DNA of 23,263 nucleotides from CAZQEZ01 sp964592475 (GTDB taxonomy: Bacteria; Bacteroidota; Bacteroidia; Cytophagales; Cyclobacteriaceae): contig CAZQEZ010000069.1 of assembly GCA_964592475.1 (NCBI GenBank), positions 1-23,263 on the forward strand. The letters are read 5' to 3'. Each line of letters starts with the position of its first letter. Positions within the stretch are counted from its first letter, which is position 1. The translations under genes and the position numbers were made by a program. Positions 23,116 through 23,263 of this stretch are shown here, piece by piece. The notes beneath the pieces are model-generated. The model made no database searches. It saw only the letters and a list, made by a program, of their open reading frames with translations, and was not told where the DNA came from.

Positions 23116-23263
23116 TGGAATAATTTTGAAGCACGTATAGCCTGTGCCGATTCATCGGCATATGACCCGCTGATAGGTAGGTGGATGAGCGTGGACCCGG
23201 CACGGCAATTTGCCAGCCCGTATGTAGGGATGGGGAATAATCCGGTGGTTGGTTTTGACCCTG
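23116..23263 (+). pseudogene. Rhs core end, third piece, interrupted by palindromic repeat; runs off the window
   Basis: The frame WNNFEARI (23,116-23,139) is followed by the in-frame 21-base repeat (ACADSSA), then YDPLIGRWMSVDPARQFASP and YVGMGNNPVVGFDP to the window edge. It is the same Rhs core end as at 20,563 but without frameshifts in this stretch. There is no upstream Rhs sequence; the junction with the primase fragment lies at about 23,110-23,116. The window ends before the variable tip, so whether a toxin and immunity gene follow cannot be seen. Confidence 0.75.
23140..23160 (+). repeat. Palindromic repeat element, copy C, inside the Rhs motif
   Basis: The element has a perfect hairpin, TGCCGAT-TC-ATCGGCA, preceded by CCTG overlapping the left arm. 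It separates ARI from YDP, which are contiguous in the other Rhs tip (ARLYDP). Its 21 bases are seven sense codons, so the frame is kept. It shares the CCTGTxCCGAT start and following TATG with copy B. Confidence 0.8.

Noticed and set aside
20401..23263. CRISPR array
   Set aside because: The repeated units are palindromic elements at irregular distances with no regular spacers and no cas genes.

Overview
The window looks like chromosomal DNA of a Bacteroidota bacterium, probably a free-living member of the Cytophagales. The reasons are an AT-rich sequence, outer-membrane TonB-dependent receptors, several matches to the Bacteroidota -7 promoter box TAnnTTTG, weak Shine-Dalgarno sites, a Tat-exported Gfo/Idh/MocA oxidoreductase, an ECF sigma operon containing a DUF4252 protein, and Rhs (YD-repeat) debris of the type ending in PYVGMGNNPV. 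The genus is an inference.

Positions 1-9,552 are ordinary housekeeping and metabolism. crcB on the plus strand converges on a minus-strand pair (a saccharopine-dehydrogenase-like protein and an RmlD-like reductase). Next, also on the minus strand, are an MFS sugar transporter of the FucP type and a zinc-less MDR oxidoreductase. A relic of a DUF559 endonuclease-like gene precedes an acyl-CoA desaturase. A SUI1/YciH factor and a GNAT-like protein follow on the minus strand. Then comes an ECF sigma factor operon (sigma, putative membrane anti-sigma, DUF4252 protein) with a YtxH protein behind it.

Positions 9,553-20,460 are dominated by envelope and uptake genes on the plus strand: a Tat-exported Gfo/Idh/MocA oxidoreductase, a BtuB-like TonB receptor, an integral membrane protein resembling the substrate-binding (S) component of ECF vitamin transporters, a small phosphoribosyltransferase, a second TonB receptor, an FAD-dependent amine-oxidase-type protein, and a large exported S9 peptidase with a full Ser-Asp-His triad. 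The receptor/S-component/phosphoribosyltransferase/receptor cluster suggests uptake and salvage of a vitamin or nucleobase-like compound; the substrate cannot be read from the sequence.

Positions 20,461-23,263 are an accessory scrapyard. They hold an Rhs C-terminal tip with an unrecognised toxin-like tail broken by several frameshifts, a small putative immunity gene six bases after it, and a second Rhs scrap with a jelly-roll-like segment and the YYPFGLAMAG motif. They also hold an apparently intact XRE regulator/antitoxin/YoeB operon, a frameshifted CHC2 primase fragment, and a third Rhs piece that runs off the window. A short palindromic repeat of about 20-28 bp occurs three times, each time at or inside Rhs material. 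One copy is inserted in frame within the conserved Rhs motif ARxYDP. This is the most unusual part of the window.
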